From NCBI GenBank assembly GCA_014529385.2, contig CM043945.1:99297463-99361462 (forward strand): a stretch of 64,000 nt of DNA. Reading direction: 5' to 3'. Of this stretch, positions 48,774 to 61,172 are shown one piece after another. The stretch comes from Adiantum capillus-veneris. Lineage: Eukaryota; Streptophyta; Polypodiopsida; Polypodiales; Pteridaceae. The position numbers and the translations under genes were made by a program. Position 1 is the first letter of the stretch, and the number at the start of each line of letters is the position of its first letter. Below the pieces are notes generated by a model. It was not told where the DNA came from. It saw only the letters and a program-made list of their open reading frames with translations, and searched no databases.

Positions 48774-49191
48774 CTCTAGGTACTCTCTCCTTTGAGGTCA
48801 ATTTGCCCTTGGTTGATAGTACTGATGTTGCTATCAACCATCTATGTTGTAAAGGCTGTCTATACAATGTAGTCATTGTTTGCAAGTGCTCTCGGCTTGT
48901 GGGCACAAGTGCCTTGAGTGATTCATCACATGCACAAGGGTCTCATGTTAGGCACAGCTCTTGGACACATCTCGATGGGTATGTGCAGATGTGTAAAGGG
49001 TGAAAAGTGTGGTCTTTTAAGTTCTTTTCCAAGCTCGTAGTAAGCAACCTCCACACTTATCTCAAGAAGCCTCTACACTTGTGGATGAATATCAAGCATC
49101 ACCCTCATTGAGCCCGATGTTGACGGTGGTAGATGCATTCTTGACTTCTTGTTCAACTATAGAAAAGAGAGTGCTAGCAAGCATAAAAACA

Positions 49192-49194
<3 letters not shown>

Positions 49195-49244
<50 letters not shown>
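49195..49244. repeat. (AG)n microsatellite
   Basis: 50-base AG tract with no adjoining element recognised. Confidence 0.92.
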
Positions 49245-49246
<2 letters not shown>

Positions 49247-52200
49247 ATTTTATGACCAATTATTTTTGCCTATGGGAACCACCCAAGGGCCTATTGGGAG
49301 CTAGCTATGGTGGATGATTAAGTGTGCCATTCCTGTTGACTAATCGTCTAATCATCATTAGGAAAATCTAATTGCAAATGGACTACATAAAGTAGATTGA
49401 CAAAAGTGAGTGATGCAAGCCTAACATAGCTTCATTATTCAAGATGAAAAAAGAGTAAATACTAAGGAGGCTTATATATTCTTCAAGAGGTAAATGTGTG
49501 ACCTATGTGTGTCAGCAAACATCCTAAAAGAAAACTTGCGGGACCTAGGAGATGCTCTCCTTAAATGCATTTCCACTTTGGGCTTGGATCCTTTGACATT
49601 CACATGAGCCATAGTACATGGCTCGGTATCATATCATCAGCTCCATCATGTGAAGCTAGGCGTACCCTGACAAGCTCTTTCACATGTCATCAATAATTCA
49701 AGAATTGCAATACAAGATAATTAAACTACTTTAGATACAACCGATGAAATACAAGACTATTTCAAACATTATGTTTCCTGCATAATCTATGTTTCTCACT
49801 AGTGTGAATCTCTAATAAGATGCCCTAGAATAGATGTGCCAATAAAGAGGTGTGGATTAGTGGAAAAGAGTGGCCATCATCGATGCACTTCTCTAGTAAC
49901 CGGACAGTCCCCCTTTTTAGTTGGAACAAAAGTGCCCCTCAAAATCAATGCACACTTGGGACTACCAAGACTACCCTACAAGCAAAATTGCAAAAATTAG
50001 CAGAAAGTGGGGGTAGACTGAGTGGTTAGGGGGTGGTTTGAGAGGCTTGAGTGATTGCTTTCTCAAGTTAAAAGTGATGTCACATGCTGCTTTTAAAACT
50101 ACTAGTGAGACGCACATAGATGATCTTGTGGGAATGTGGACACGAGTTGTCACTACAAGACATCCCCTTTTGTACAAAGAAAACCTTGACTTCTGGATCA
50201 TAATCAATCCTATCTCAAGAACGCAAGTTACAACAAACTAAATCTCACAAACATGGGCCCTAGAAAATACAGCATGTGAACAAGCAGCCTGTAGACAAGT
50301 ATATTAAATTACAATCATGCAGCCCATGAAAGATCAGAGGCAAAAAAATATCTCGGAGGCAGCAATGTATTCGAAAGTTGATTTATTCTTTTAATACAAA
50401 GGTACCAATACAAAGGTACCAATACATGAGCTATTCGGTACACCAAACACTCAGCTTTTGTGAAAACTAGCGCACCACGTGCTTCCAATCACCATACTGT
50501 TGAGTTCGTTCTACGCAGAAACCGCTTTTGTGTTTGAGGATGGCTGGTTACAGGTATAAGAGTCTCCATTAACTGCAAATTATAAACTCTGTGATTATGT
50601 TTCCTAATTGAATTTGATAAAATCATTCACCAAACATTTCCCATCAAGTGAAAGAGATCCAAAAAACTAGCAATGACAGGAGTTGCTACTTGCAATCAAA
50701 GCCACTATATCACAATACATCTGCGAGTAGGAAACACCATCATAAAGAGATTAAAAAGAAATCTCTACAACAAAATAGACCTCAAAGACAATGTGTAAGG
50801 CGCAACACGAGATAAGTGATGCATGAGTGAGGAAGGTCTCACTGACAAAGCCGAAGCCATTAAACTCTAACTCGAAGCTCCTTGACTCTCAACACGCATT
50901 TATGGTTCATAGTTTTCATAACAAACCATTAGTGAAGAGTCGTCTTATGTGAGGAGCTATCATAGTTTGAACTAATGGTCTATTGCTACACTGTGAAACC
51001 AGAATAAGATGGATGTTCTTGGTAAAGGCACCTCCCACAGCAGCTTCCATCTTAACAATTGATTGATGGAAATAATTTCCACAAATGCCATGTTGCAAAC
51101 AACCCCGATACTTTTAAGGTTTATTGAACACCACACATGTTCTACACTCTTATTCGTTACTTTCAAGGTCTTCAGTTACTAATATGAAATAATGACCACC
51201 TCATTTGGGACTTAATGGGTATGTCTTATTAGCTGACTCGGAAATTGCAAGGAGACTGAAGGCCAGTAAGAGAAACTAAAAATGATGTTCTGTATCTTTT
51301 GCTTTCAGGCCCACAAAAAGTACTTCCACGGATTGACTTAGTAAGGTCTGTTTCACATGACATTATGACCCTTTGCCTGAAAAGCAACACTATTCATGTC
51401 ACACAAGCTCACCAAGACAAAAACGGCCACAAATCTGTTTATCAAAGCTCTTTGATGCACCAAATTGAGACACATCAACAACCATCTCTCTAAAAGACCT
51501 GCACAAGCTTACCAGCTTTTCGTTTTATAAAAAATAAGATCCCTGCTCACCCTCAGTTCATCTACACATTACAGATTGAAGTTTGAAGAAGAAGAGAATT
51601 TTGATGTCGTAGGAAACTATCCCAAGAGACCTTAAAGATAAATCCGACGAGGAGAGTTGAAGGAACTGGCATAACCAATCTACCACACTTGGGTGATAGG
51701 AAGGCATGGCATGCTCGTGGAGTGGCAAGTGGCTGAGAGCACAAGACAAAGGACGCTAAAATACAATGCTACCCCCGTCATTTGAAGAGCAAACACAACT
51801 TATCTCAATGCAGTGAGCACAGCCTAAACACTTATTCCAACCAACTCCTAACTATCAACGATCACCTAATAGATATGCCATCCATAGTCAGCCAATGACT
51901 AGCGTTTTCCGAGTCGATATTTTTACCATTTAGCAATGAATCCACAAACCTTTACAATGCCAAATACCCAGGCTACAATCCAAGGACACGAAGGCTTCAC
52001 GCTCTCATAGGGTGGATATTGATGCCACAGAGAAAACAAGCTAGATAGACATTACCAAAAGATGAGCTGATATGAACCTTACTATGCTCAAAAACTAGGT
52101 CTCTATCCCGGTATTTGAAAAAAAACTAACAGATAGAAATTTCATGCCAAAGCAGAGTTTCTGCAGACGACACCCACTCAAGCTGCAAAACCAGCCCCAG

Positions 52201-53152
52201 AAGACAAACAGCCCACATACAATACGCAAATATTTGACAGTCAAAATTTTAATTAACAAACCCTTCCACAGTTTAGAGAAGAAAATTACCAGCTTCCTCC
52301 TCCTCCTCGTCCTTTCATCCTAAAATTCCAAAAAAAAAGGATAAGACTCAGAAGATAAAAAGAAGCCGCTGAAACACCCTTGTCCTTCTCAAAAAGATCA
52401 ATCTATTTTGCTAGCACATAAAGGGAAGAGAAAAACGTAGAAATTAGAAAGAAAAGACTTAAAGACTCATACACGTTCAAACATGTGAACAAGTGTCTGT
52501 GCAGTCAATGACGGACACTCCATGCATCAAAAGCGAAAAAACTTTCTATCTGAGGCTTTTGAACAGAGATACATTTGCTTACTAGGGTCTTGAAAAGCAG
52601 AAGCTACTTTCAAGGTTTTGAATATTTCAGCAGCTATTGGGATCAATTCAACCAACTATCATGGTTCGCACCCGTCAAACAGCTTTTTTCTTCTTCTTTT
52701 TTTTTTTGGCAGGGGGGGGGGGGGGGGATTTCTGTGCAACTAACTTAGAAATGAAATGAAATCTTATATTAAACGTCTTCAAAAGGCCAAAATGACCTAT
52801 GAGACGAAACTGATACAATCCTTGTGGATCTTATTCAATGTCTGGGTACAAAAATAAAATGAAGTAAAGTGAAAGACTAAAGACTAAAACTAAAAAACTA
52901 AAATCATCATCAGACTAAATCGTCGTCGTCGTCGTCGATGCCAGAGGATGCCCGGCATTGAAAGTTGTCTGAGAAAGTATTGCATTGATCGCTGAAGAGC
53001 TTCGTCAATGGCCGTCGCTGTATATAGTCATATTGGGCATCTCCCATATCGTGCTAGAATAGTCCTGATCCTCTGGTGAAGCCTTCGTCGATGTCGTGGT
53101 CGCCCTCGTAGACGTGGGCGCCTAGCTCTCCCGAGCTCAGTGGCTCTATCCA

Positions 53153-54815
53153 CTAATATACCTTTGATATAAGTGGGCTCTGAAGTCTGTTGTGTATGTT
53201 CGTCTGGCTGTTGAGTCCCTGCTGGAAGTCAATGATCTCCCTCTGTAAATATCTCCCACTACCTGGTCTCCTCAAGAGACTCTCCCCGTGTCCGCGCAGA
53301 AACAAGCTGAGGCATCTCTGATCCTGATTTCTCATGACTCTAGCCAACGGTCCAAAGTCCTCTCTGAATAGAGAGTGAAAGCAGCCACGTATCTCATAGT
53401 ATACCGGACAATGACAAATGTGATGTAACTCTGTCTCTCGCTCTATATGACACAATTGGCATATCCTCGCTTCTGTTGGTACTCTCTTAAATCTGCCAAT
53501 CTCAATCTCTAGATGATGTGCGCATCTGACCAATAGCACATCGTATCCCATAGGATAAATGAGTTGTCCATATAGGCCGGTCTGATCAATATCCATCTTC
53601 TCTTAGTTGGAGAAGATGCTCTCTATAGAAAGCCATCTTCGTGCCCAACTCTTGTACCGGCTGTATCCATGTGCTTCTCGTGTCTAGCTGAATCAAATCC
53701 CGACGTATAAGTCTAGTGATCTTTGTCTGTGTAAGAGAAAGGGAGGGTATCTCCAAGGAGTACTAGAATGGGGGCAAGTCTATCCATGTTGAAGCCATGT
53801 GACTGAAGCCATGATGTCATCTGCCCATACCATCATGCCATGTCCCCCTGTAGCGCTAGCTGTCGGGATGACTCAAGGGCTAGCCGAGCATATCTGTCTC
53901 TGGGGAGGTCCCATAAATGATGCATGAAGGAAACTGATCTAGTAAGGGCCTCAACTACGAGAGGGGGGACAGCTAGCTCAGCTCAAATAACCTCATGTGG
54001 CACTAAAGCCTTAGCTTGAATCAACCGAGAGATCATACAGACTAGAGAACTCTCCATAGATCTCCATCCATCAGTGCTACCAGATCTTCCATGGTGGTCT
54101 ACTGAGGGTCCCCAAATATGAGCCCCATAAAGCATAGTTGAAGCCACTAGAGAGTCAAAAGGCCACAGCTTTGTTCAAGGTTCCTGAAACTGAACCTACG
54201 AACACATCTTCTCCAATCCTCCCAAGGCCGCATAAGCTCTTGTCAATCTAGTCTTCGCTGCTCTCCTCAATGAAAACACCGGTCCACTGAAGACTACCCC
54301 AAGTTACGTGTATGCATCTATATACTCCACCATCTCCTAGCCATCAATAAAAGTGGATGTTGACCTCCTGGCCAACTCTGGTGTGGTGTTAAACACCATA
54401 ACCTTGGTTTTCCCCAGGTTAACAGACAATCCATTATCGTGGGCAAATGTGTACAAAACATCTAAATGACGATGCATTCCCTCCGGGGAGTCAGAAATCA
54501 ACACGATATCATCAGCATATAACAATAGTGGAATCTATGTCTCTTCCAACTGTGCTCCTCTATCACCATCCCTCTCAATGTAGTCAGTAATCTCATCCAC
54601 ATACATGCCAAATAGTGTAGCAGATAGCGGGCAACCTTCACCCCAATAGTGGAGTGAACCAAACCAAAAATCCCCTTTGGAGTGCGCACATGCCCCACTA
54701 CTGACTTGTATAGAGCATTGATCCCCCGTATCAACTCTTTGGGTATCCCCATCTCTTGCAGTTTGCGCATCAATCTAGCTTTGGGCACTGTATCGAAAGC
54801 TTTACTGAAGTCCAC
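53153..54815 (-). pseudogene. LN-6 reverse transcriptase and C-terminal domain
   Basis: RT begins MDFSKAFDTVPKARLMRKL, passes a damaged GVK..RYLLHYLACMWM block and reaches [14 protein letters not shown] and [13 protein letters not shown]. The C-terminal domain reads CQLCHIERETELHHICHCPV, a zinc-finger-like Cys/His cluster typical of plant LINE ORF2 ends. Confidence 0.85.
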
Positions 54816-56631
54816 AAAGCAACAATAGAGCCATCTCCCACGTAATCTCCCCTCCTCAACAATGGCTCTGAGTGTCAGAATATGATCAAGAGTAGAGAAA
54901 CCTCTCCTAAAACTCGCATGTTCTGTTGCCCGTACACCCTCTCTCTACCCATCTACTCAACTACTGCTCAAGGATGGATGCGATAGTGAAAAAACTACAA
55001 GTATCAGGTAGGCCCTAGCACATGGCACGGTTGAACATCACTGCTAGAAGCTCTGCAAGCAGATCTTTGGCATGTATAAAATGCTCTGCTACCAGGCCAT
55101 CGTAATCATATGCTCTAGGATCCTAGTGTTCATCCTGTCAATGGCTTTTTCTACCATCTCGGTGGTAAAGAAGGCACATGTGTGTGGGCATGGCTTTGGC
55201 GGATCTGGAAGAGGTGGCTACCCTGAGACTGTAGAGAGATGATGCATACTGATCCCATACCTCTGTAGAAGTGTAGAAGTGATGATTGATGCGGGAGAGT
55301 GCTCATGGAAGAATCGCCATGCCTCGCTTGAATCCTAGCTCAAAAACAATTGATATAAATCCTGCTCTAGTCAAGCTAGAAATGCCCTCTTCTTCCGTCG
55401 TACCAAACACCGAGAAGCAATCCATGATTGCGTGAGTAATAATTCCTAAAAGTACCTCCCTCTAAAGTCGAGCTCTACTCTCTCTGCACTCCTTGTCATA
55501 CCAGCTATTCTAGGGTATGCTCCCAGAATGTCGTCGCTGCCCAGGCTTAGTATGTGAGTATGCCTCTGTTGTCGCATCCTGTACTGTCTCTGTCAATATA
55601 TATGTGAGCTCCCCTAGAGGTCTCCCCGGATCCTATGTACATAAGCATCTGTAGATACCATCTATGTAGACAAAATCAATCTCCGAAGTAAAAGTGTATC
55701 AGATATGTATAGATGTCTGTGCTAGTCAAGCTGTGCTGAACCGTAATGAGACGGTAAACGTGAGGAGGGCATGATCCACTGCTACCCCAATAGGCATGGG
55801 CCCGATTGTAAAGTCTTGAATAGAGAGTATGAAACTGGGCTGAGCCAAAACATAACCCACTGTGCTGGCCCCATGTCTATGAGGAAAACAAGTAAACCCA
55901 CTTGACGCTGGAAATCTCTGGAGGCCGTTCAAGATGGCCAGTACATGTGCAGTCCCCAAATTTGTCAGATATCCCCCATATCCAGTGTGCTCTTCATCCT
56001 ACGAAGACCTAGCCAATCCTATATCCACTGACATCCAATTCTCTCAACATTTCCTCTAAGTAGAAAGTTGTTAAGACTGGCCCATCCTGGTATTCAAGTC
56101 TCCCAAAAGAATGACAACTCCATCCGTAAAGAACTCCCATATGTTCTCATCTAGTATCATGTAGGGTGACATCTCCATCCGTAGAGAACTCCCATATGTC
56201 CTCATAGGCTCATCCAATATCATGTAGGATCACTGCCCCTTAAGCCTGCATAATGAGATATGCTGGGACAGAATAGCATATTGCAATATAGAGTGGCCTC
56301 CCTGTCTCCGCTCTCACTCTTACTTACATATATCTAGCCCGCTCATCTCTTCGAACAATACGAATAAGGAGTTGAAGCTCCTCCCTAAATACGACTGCCA
56401 CACCTCCTGACCCCGTCCTCTATGCGTTGATCTCACATCCTGCCTACAAGTACTCTCCCAATGGTATCCTGTCACTCTAGGTAATGTGCCGCCAAGAGTC
56501 TGATGCGTTTCCGAGCAAAAAATAATATCCCTTTCCTTAAAGCTATCCTCAAATGCGCCTACATCTAGCTTCATTGATCCATTACAGTTCCATGATGCCA
56601 TTTTAAGGTTGGTCCCATCAATCTCGCACCA

Positions 56632-57255
56632 TCATGCAATGCGTTTTTCCAATACCACTACTCTCCCTCCCCTATAGAAAGCAATTTTTCCTTTTTCCCT
56701 CGCCGCGTTGATCTTTGGCATCAGCTCTTGCATGTGTTCTACCTGTGTTATAATAATGTCATCACCCAAAAATATCCCAGTTTGCTCGAGTGTTGGTCTC
56801 TTCTTCAGGAATTCCTTCCTAGCTTCCAACGTAGCGAAATGTATAATGAGTGCTCTTTCCTTGGGTCTTCCTTTCTCATCACTTCCCTTCTTGCCAACTC
56901 TCCAAGCCCTTGTGTGTGTAGGTTGAGAAATACCATGCGCTTCAAGAGCTCTTGCACCTCTTCTTCTACTTTTCCAGTGTCTTTGAGACCTGTAACACGC
57001 ACATGAAGGGCTCTAGTCTTTCTCTTTTGCTCCTCCTCAATTGTCATATTGATGATAGTGAATGTCAGTGTGACTTCAGGCATCTTATTTTTTTCTTTCT
57101 TTGCGTCCTCGATCCACTTTTCATCTTTATCCACCACCTCTTGTGTTTTGAAGAGGTGCTCGGTCCATGAAGAGGTTGTTCGTGTCTTTTGCTCTTCCTC
57201 TTCCTGTGAAGTTTTCATCTGCTCCTTAATACTTTCAATCTCCTTTAGCACTGAG
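56632..57255 (-). pseudogene. LN-6 ORF1
   Basis: Acidic coiled-coil region (SVLKEIESIKEQMKTSQ), the SSWTEHLFKTQEVVDKDEKW segment, [13 protein letters not shown] and the C-terminal GIFLGDDIIITQVEHMQE ... [19 protein letters not shown]. One frameshift near 56830. The N-terminal half is missing because the LTR at 57256 is inserted in it. Confidence 0.82.
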
Positions 57256-57740
57256 TGTAACAAACTTGGACACTCCAAGCGTGAAATCAATAGTAACACA
57301 CGAACAGAAACTTCAAAATCACTGAAATTTAATACAAAGAGAGAGAGAGAGAGTCAACACGCTCCGACGGAGTTCTGTGCCTAGAGTATTGGCCCAAAGT
57401 CTGGCGTCCCTTTCGGTGTTTCTTTATCATTAATAATTGCAAAGTACAACTCTCGAGGAACCTCTGCTCTCAAACTCTGCATCGAGATGCTCTGTAGAGT
57501 GAGGCCTCAAGGACTCGTAAACTTACAAGGGATGCCCCAAAAGCAGTATAACTTAAAAGCGAATTGTCCCAAAAGCATCTGGTCCCAAAATCTGCCATAA
57601 AAAGCAACCAACGCAAATTACGAAATTTTGTACAATCTGCCATGTCATCAGCTATCAACGCACAACACGGAAATCCGTACTGCTTAGCACACCAAACACA
57701 AATCTGGCACTTGCACAAAGACGACTCTGTCAGTGCACAT
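57256..57740 (-). mobile_element. LTR of family Y inserted in LN-6 ORF1
   Basis: Plus-strand TGTAACAAACTTGGACAC is the reverse complement of the terminus at 22279-22296. It contains an AG tract (57340-57355) and the shared core GTCCCTTTCGGTGTTTCTTT. The right limit is uncertain. Confidence 0.65.
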
Positions 57741-58229
57741 TCACATAATATCACTCACATAGAAATTGATTCCAGATATAAGACCATGATTCTTGGCAAC
57801 GTATTTAGCAATCGCATCTAGATCCATCCCGGACCTCACTGATGTCAGATTAGATAATTCTTATTGCGATCATGTCTATAGATTCTCAAGACCGAAATGC
57901 TGCAATCAATTCGTCTTTCAAACCTGCACTCAAACACAATCACATAAGAGAGCACATAAATCAAATTCATTTTCAAGAATTTCCATTTCGAAGTACTTCT
58001 CTCATAAAGTCATCTAGCAAAATATTTTCAGTCCATCAGTATCCCTAAAATCCAAAGGAAAATCAGTGACTTTATTCCATCTACGTAAATATGTGACAAA
58101 GGAGCCGAGTGACTCCCCTCTTGTGCAATCCCGTCTTCACTAGATTCAATCCTACTGATCCATGAGATCTCTCGGAATAGTCGAAGCTAAACCGAAAATC
58201 TCAAGGTAAAGTTCTAAATCTGAGGAGTA
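57741..58229. other. Unassigned sequence between the LTR and the chromodomain remnant
   Basis: No domain recognised. Probably retroelement-derived, within the bZIP gene's downstream intron. Confidence 0.4.
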
Positions 58230-58370
58230 TCTACTAGGTCCTCCTCCTTTATCCACTTCGCATCCAATGCAAGATAATTCTTGACTAAGAACCGCCGTTC
58301 ACTTTACCTTTCAATTTCCTTTCCTTGTGAGCCAATATCTGTTCCGGAGCTTCTAGGCACATGACTTTCT
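58230..58370 (-). pseudogene. Gypsy chromodomain remnant
   Basis: Minus-strand reading EAPEQILAHKERKLKGKV matches the linker before the G1 chromodomain ([17 protein letters not shown]). The following chromodomain residues are broken by stops. It shows that a chromovirus once occupied the bZIP intron. Confidence 0.65.
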
Positions 58371-58621
58371 CTCGTCATTTGTTTTACAATTTGAGGCCGT
58401 ATATATCTTGTATCACCAAAAAGGGTAGAGACCTCCACACCCTTTATTAAGTTTTTTCATGAATACAGTTCTTGTGCACAAAAACGATCGAGTGGCAACA
58501 AAACTATAAGCACCCATGAAAGCACTTTTCCTTATCCTGCATTCCAAACTAATTTACTGCATTTTCCACACTAGCAAAAATTTAAACAGCTAAGTAAACT
58601 CATAATGAAAGACGCTTAAAC

Positions 58622-59762
58622 CTGCTGCTGCAACAACTTGGCATTCTCCTCTTTAAGCAATTCAACCTCAGACTCCAACTCTACATTGTAAGCCTTCAAA
58701 CCACGAAAGAAAGACAAGCAAAGATTAGAACAACGTTCTCAGAAAACTGGAGCACTAAATGGAGTACCAATCAAATCTTACCTGTTTTCGAGCTCTGGAC
58801 CGGGCAGCAGATTCCCTATTCTTTATCATTCTTTTCTGACGTTGTTCTATTGACTTTTCTTCACAGGCATCATGAGGTCGTTTCCTATCAGACCCTACCA
58901 ATGCTGAAGAGAGTGACAGACCTGCTCCTGCATTTGAATCAAAGGAAACATCTAGGACATTGGCCGACCCTACATTCCCTGTAGAATCAAAAGAAACATC
59001 CACGACATTGAGAGCTGTCACAGGTGAAATAACAGCCGCAGTTGGAGCAGCTAAACGTCCTGCAAAAGCTGCAGCTGCAGCCTCTGCTTGTTGTTGCTGC
59101 TGCTGTTGATGCTGCTGAAGTAGATGCTGATGGTGAAGGAGCTGTTGGTGTGGCATGTTGCCTTTCAACTGAAAGTTCAACCAATCTACTTGGTGAGGAG
59201 CTGCTTGAGATGCTTGCATACCGTCTGCTGGGGCATTGCTGACTACTCCATTATTCATCGTCACCACACTGCTACTACTATTTCCTGAAGGTTCGACCTC
59301 GCCCTCTTCCTGCGTAAAACCTGCCTTTGCTAAAAAGTCCTCCAATGTTACCTCGGCCATAGTCACCTGTCTATGTGCAAGATTCCGAGGCCCGTTTCGA
59401 TCACTTGACCGATGGATTTCTTTCCATACCTCATCCACAGTTTTCCCAGTCAGATTCCTAGGCATGGACAAGCCACGCTGTAAGCTTGCCGGTGGAAGAG
59501 AAGCACTTCCTGTGGAAGAAGAGCCATTGCCTTCTACCACACCAGACATAGCTGCAGCCATTGCTTGACTCTCCTCCACCGTCCAAATGTTCTTGATGAA
59601 CTCTTCCATGTTCATGCTGCCAAAGTTCTTTCCAGGTTCATTGACTGCATTTTGAAGCTCTTCCAAAGTGAGTGTGTAAATGGATGGTTGCCTGGTTAAA
59701 GAGGCAAACGATGACAGTGGGGTTCGAGGAGGTCCCGACGTACTTCCTGTGGCACTTTTCAT
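58622..59762 (-). CDS. Group-A bZIP transcription factor, ABF/AREB/ABI5-like; last exon(s) not found
   Basis: Group-A bZIP factors bind ABRE (ACGTG) sites and drive abscisic-acid responses in the nucleus. Exon 1 (59762-58782, 327 codons) ends RKQ|GTAAGA; exon 2 (58693-58622, 24 codons) ends QQQ|GTTTAAG. Family blocks in order: C1 SIYTLTLEELQN with MNMEEFIKNIW, C2 LTGKTVDEVWKEI, C3 QVTMAEVTLEDFLAKAGF, Gln-rich linkers, and the basic region KRMIKNRESAARSRARKQ followed by the leucine zipper AYNVELESEVELLKEEN. RQPS and LTGKT-type SnRK2 target contexts are present. I chose the ATG at 59762 (MKSATGS) because it opens the conserved part; an in-frame ATG at 59909 would add 49 residues. The C-terminal C4 block was not found; the next intron holds retroelements. 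Confidence 0.9.
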
Positions 59763-60154
59763 GGTTTCTGATACTTCTGCTAATTCAAAAATAACATTTT
59801 CAGGGGATGTAAGAAGAGATCTCTTTAGATATACCCACAAACCAGTCCATTGTAACCATACCGTCACTCTTAGAAGCACACATGATAACCCGCCATGATG
59901 AGCAAGCACGAGCTGTTTGTTGGCTTCGAATGAAACCCTTTAATTCAATGGCAGCCAAACTCTCTACAACTATAGTTTGCAAAAACTGCTTCGTAGGGAC
60001 CAGTAAATGGAGTTGTCCTCTGCTGCTTAAACAATCAGCAGAACAAAGCAGAGACCCGCTCAAAAGTTGCTCGAAACTGCAATACAGTGTCCTGCCTCAG
60101 TCACCTGCAATTTCTTTGTCGGAGCAAAAGAGAGAGGCCTTTGGTGAATCAGAG

Positions 60155-60159
<5 letters not shown>

Positions 60160-60212
<53 letters not shown>

Positions 60213-60231
60213 CGTGTGCGCGCGCGCGCAG
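60160..60231. repeat. (CT)n(GT)n(CG)n tract in the bZIP 5' region
   Basis: CT runs to about 60204, then GT and CGCGCG. On the bZIP strand it is an AG tract in the probable 5' UTR or promoter. Confidence 0.9.
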
Positions 60232-60250
60232 ATCAAAACCCTAAGAAATG

Positions 60251-60258
60251 CACGTGTC
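60251..60258 (-). promoter_or_regulatory. ABRE (CACGTGTC) upstream of the bZIP gene
   Basis: CACGTGTC contains the ACGTG core that group-A bZIP proteins bind. It lies about 490 bases upstream of the chosen bZIP start, in the region shared with the divergent Ulp1-like gene. That it mediates autoregulation is inference. Confidence 0.55.
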
Positions 60259-60299
60259 GTGCGACGGCGAGGTCCACAATTCTGAAGACAGAAAAAGAC

Positions 60300-61075
60300 G
60301 AAGAGTGGAGAAATAGTGGTAGGCTACTGGCTACCTGAAGGACAGGGGTCTGTCGCACGCGATCAGTGTCTGCCTTAAGCGCCTCTTTTGGAAGCTTGTG
60401 ATTTGTCTGCTTCTGCTACTTGGATTCCACTCGTGTGGCTGGTTTCACTGCCGCCATCGAAAGTGGTACCCTGTAGGCAGTGCTCAGAAAAAACCTAGGT
60501 GTAGCCTCAGGACTATATAACACATAGCATTTAAAGAGGAGGGGTAAGGGGATCAATGGCAGGGAACTGGATTGGGGCTTATCGAGGGGATCTGGACCGT
60601 GCATATCTGTAAAAACTAAACCTGGACAGCGGGGGGGGCTGGGCATGCTGGCCAAATTCAAAACATGGGGCATGGGACGCGTGGCGACTGCTGATTGGTT
60701 GCATGGTGAGCCCGCGAGTGGGGGGGTACGGGGATTTGGCAGGGAGGAGGTCCTTACAGGATTTTGCGCTATTGGTGGATAATCCCGTCATCGCTATCCG
60801 GTCATCGCTCAGGCCCAGCATCGTTTGAGAGCGAAGCGGAGGAGCAGCAAGTAAGGTGAGGGCATCTCCTTTTCTCGCTGACTGTGAAGGTTGGGATGCA
60901 TGCGTTCTGTGTGGGCAGCATTGAAGGTGAGCACAATTTTTTTTCTCGCTAAAGGGTTGGATGCGTGGGTTTCATGCATGCTTTATGCAAGCATCTCAGG
61001 GCTCGCCCATGGGGTTATGCACGAGCTTGGCCATGTGAAGAAAGGGAGTGCGTTGTGTGGCTGACTGTGTGTGTC

Positions 61076-61111
<36 letters not shown>

Positions 61112-61172
61112 ATAGAGGGAATTATTGTCATGCTTTTCATGAGCTAATTTGGCTTGAGGTTGTGGCTAGGGG
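60300..61172. other. Shared upstream region of the divergent bZIP and Ulp1-like genes
   Basis: Contains a TATATAA at 60514-60520 (readable as TATA box on the plus strand), GC-rich patches and a (GT)n(GA)n tract at 61075-61110. No open frame with recognisable homology. Confidence 0.5.
60677..60685. promoter_or_regulatory. CE3-like coupling element ACGCGTGGC
   Basis: One base from the coupling element ACGCGTGTC that cooperates with ABREs in known ABA-responsive promoters. It lies between the divergent bZIP and Ulp1-like genes. Confidence 0.35.

Larger units (their letters stand above)
47150..52740. other. Intergenic AT-rich region without a recognised gene
   Basis: Between the convergent prolidase and bZIP genes. 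The longest open frame (47739-48092, minus, 117 codons) has no domain I can name. Contains a 104-bp tandem duplication (48566-48773), an AG tract (49195-49244) and a G-tract (52711-52728). The missing last exon(s) of the bZIP gene could lie here but were not seen. Confidence 0.5.
52745..57255 (-). mobile_element. LINE copy LN-6, almost full length
   Basis: In minus orientation: ORF1 (57255-56632, 5' part cut off by an LTR), ORF2 endonuclease (56601-55726), linker, RT (54815-54337) and C-terminal Cys/His domain (53596-53153). The 3' UTR ends GTCTCATAGGTCATTTTGG...TTTCATTTCATTTC at 52750-52805. This copy has no CT tail. Scattered stops and frameshifts show it is inactive, but it gives the best view of gene order in the family. 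Confidence 0.87.

Noticed and set aside
59800-60063. 87-codon minus-strand frame upstream of the bZIP start
   Set aside because: Could be an upstream ORF if this stretch is in the mature 5' UTR, but splicing of the leader is unknown and the sequence shows no domain.
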